A stretch of 22,252 nt of DNA from an uncultured Rhodospirillaceae bacterium (GTDB taxonomy: Bacteria > Pseudomonadota > Alphaproteobacteria > Rhodospirillales > Magnetospirillaceae): contig CALABS010000048.1 of the NCBI GenBank assembly GCA_937887565.1, forward strand, positions 1-22,252, written 5' to 3'. Position 1 is the stretch's first letter; every line of letters begins with the position of its first letter. Below, in pieces: positions 22,200 through 22,252 of the stretch. The position numbers and the translations under genes are program-made. The notes under the pieces were generated by a model. That model worked only from the letters and a program-made list of their open reading frames with translations, was not told the origin of the DNA and did not search any database.

Positions 22200-22252
<53 letters not shown>

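Overview
The window reads as a GC-rich alphaproteobacterial replicon. Azospirillum or a close Rhodospirillales relative is my best guess, because the GAF-HisKA_2 kinase, the small plasmid-type proteins and the initiator tRNA look like that group. That is recognition from memory, not a search. It has three parts: a defence-type island on the left (1-8.4 kb), a plasmid/ICE-type maintenance and anti-restriction block in the middle (8.7-20 kb), and an ordinary-looking flank with a histidine kinase and tRNA-fMet on the right (20.3-22.25 kb). Base composition changes visibly at about 8.4-8.7 kb: the left part is mixed in composition, the middle part extremely GC-rich.

Left island. It begins with the C-terminal end of a long SF1/UvrD-type helicase (+ strand, cut by the window edge). 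Convergent to it is a GHKL ATPase fused to a Shedu-like (DUF4263) PD-(D/E)XK nuclease. A minus-strand operon then runs from 8404 down to 3306: a Cap4/Mrr-like nuclease effector, an ABC-3C middle component and a DUF3732 Rad50-like ABC ATPase, joined by two exact ATGA stop/start overlaps. After 38 bp it continues into a short CoiA-like zinc-binding protein and a separate PD-(D/E)XK nuclease, which overlap or nearly abut. The first three genes are a textbook ABC three-component conflict system. The two trailing genes look like an added module and are the best candidate for something undescribed.

Middle block. On the minus strand, from upstream to downstream: ArdC, a frameshifted small gene, a ParB-like protein, a 121-residue hypothetical, a frameshifted DUF6117-like gene, a methyltransferase-Strawberry-notch helicase fusion, a DUF7146/Toprim primase-like protein and a DUF2493 (SLOG) protein, with a strong hairpin terminator after the last. 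This is the accessory set seen on large conjugative plasmids and ICEs of Alphaproteobacteria. ArdC, ParB and the helicase are preceded by related leaders (a purine-rich tract plus a hairpin near the start codon), suggesting shared post-transcriptional or regulatory control. Two small genes appear broken, one by a 1-nt loss in a G-run and one by a 7-nt loss. A 76-bp nested inverted repeat lies before the DUF2493 gene.

Right flank. A small plus-strand helical protein converges on a GAF-HisKA_2 histidine kinase. Beyond a 430-bp region without a supported gene lies a 3'-partial initiator tRNA with a 15-bp perfect hairpin terminator. The tRNA 3' end points towards the island, the usual geometry for tRNA-integrated elements, but no integrase or att repeat is visible.
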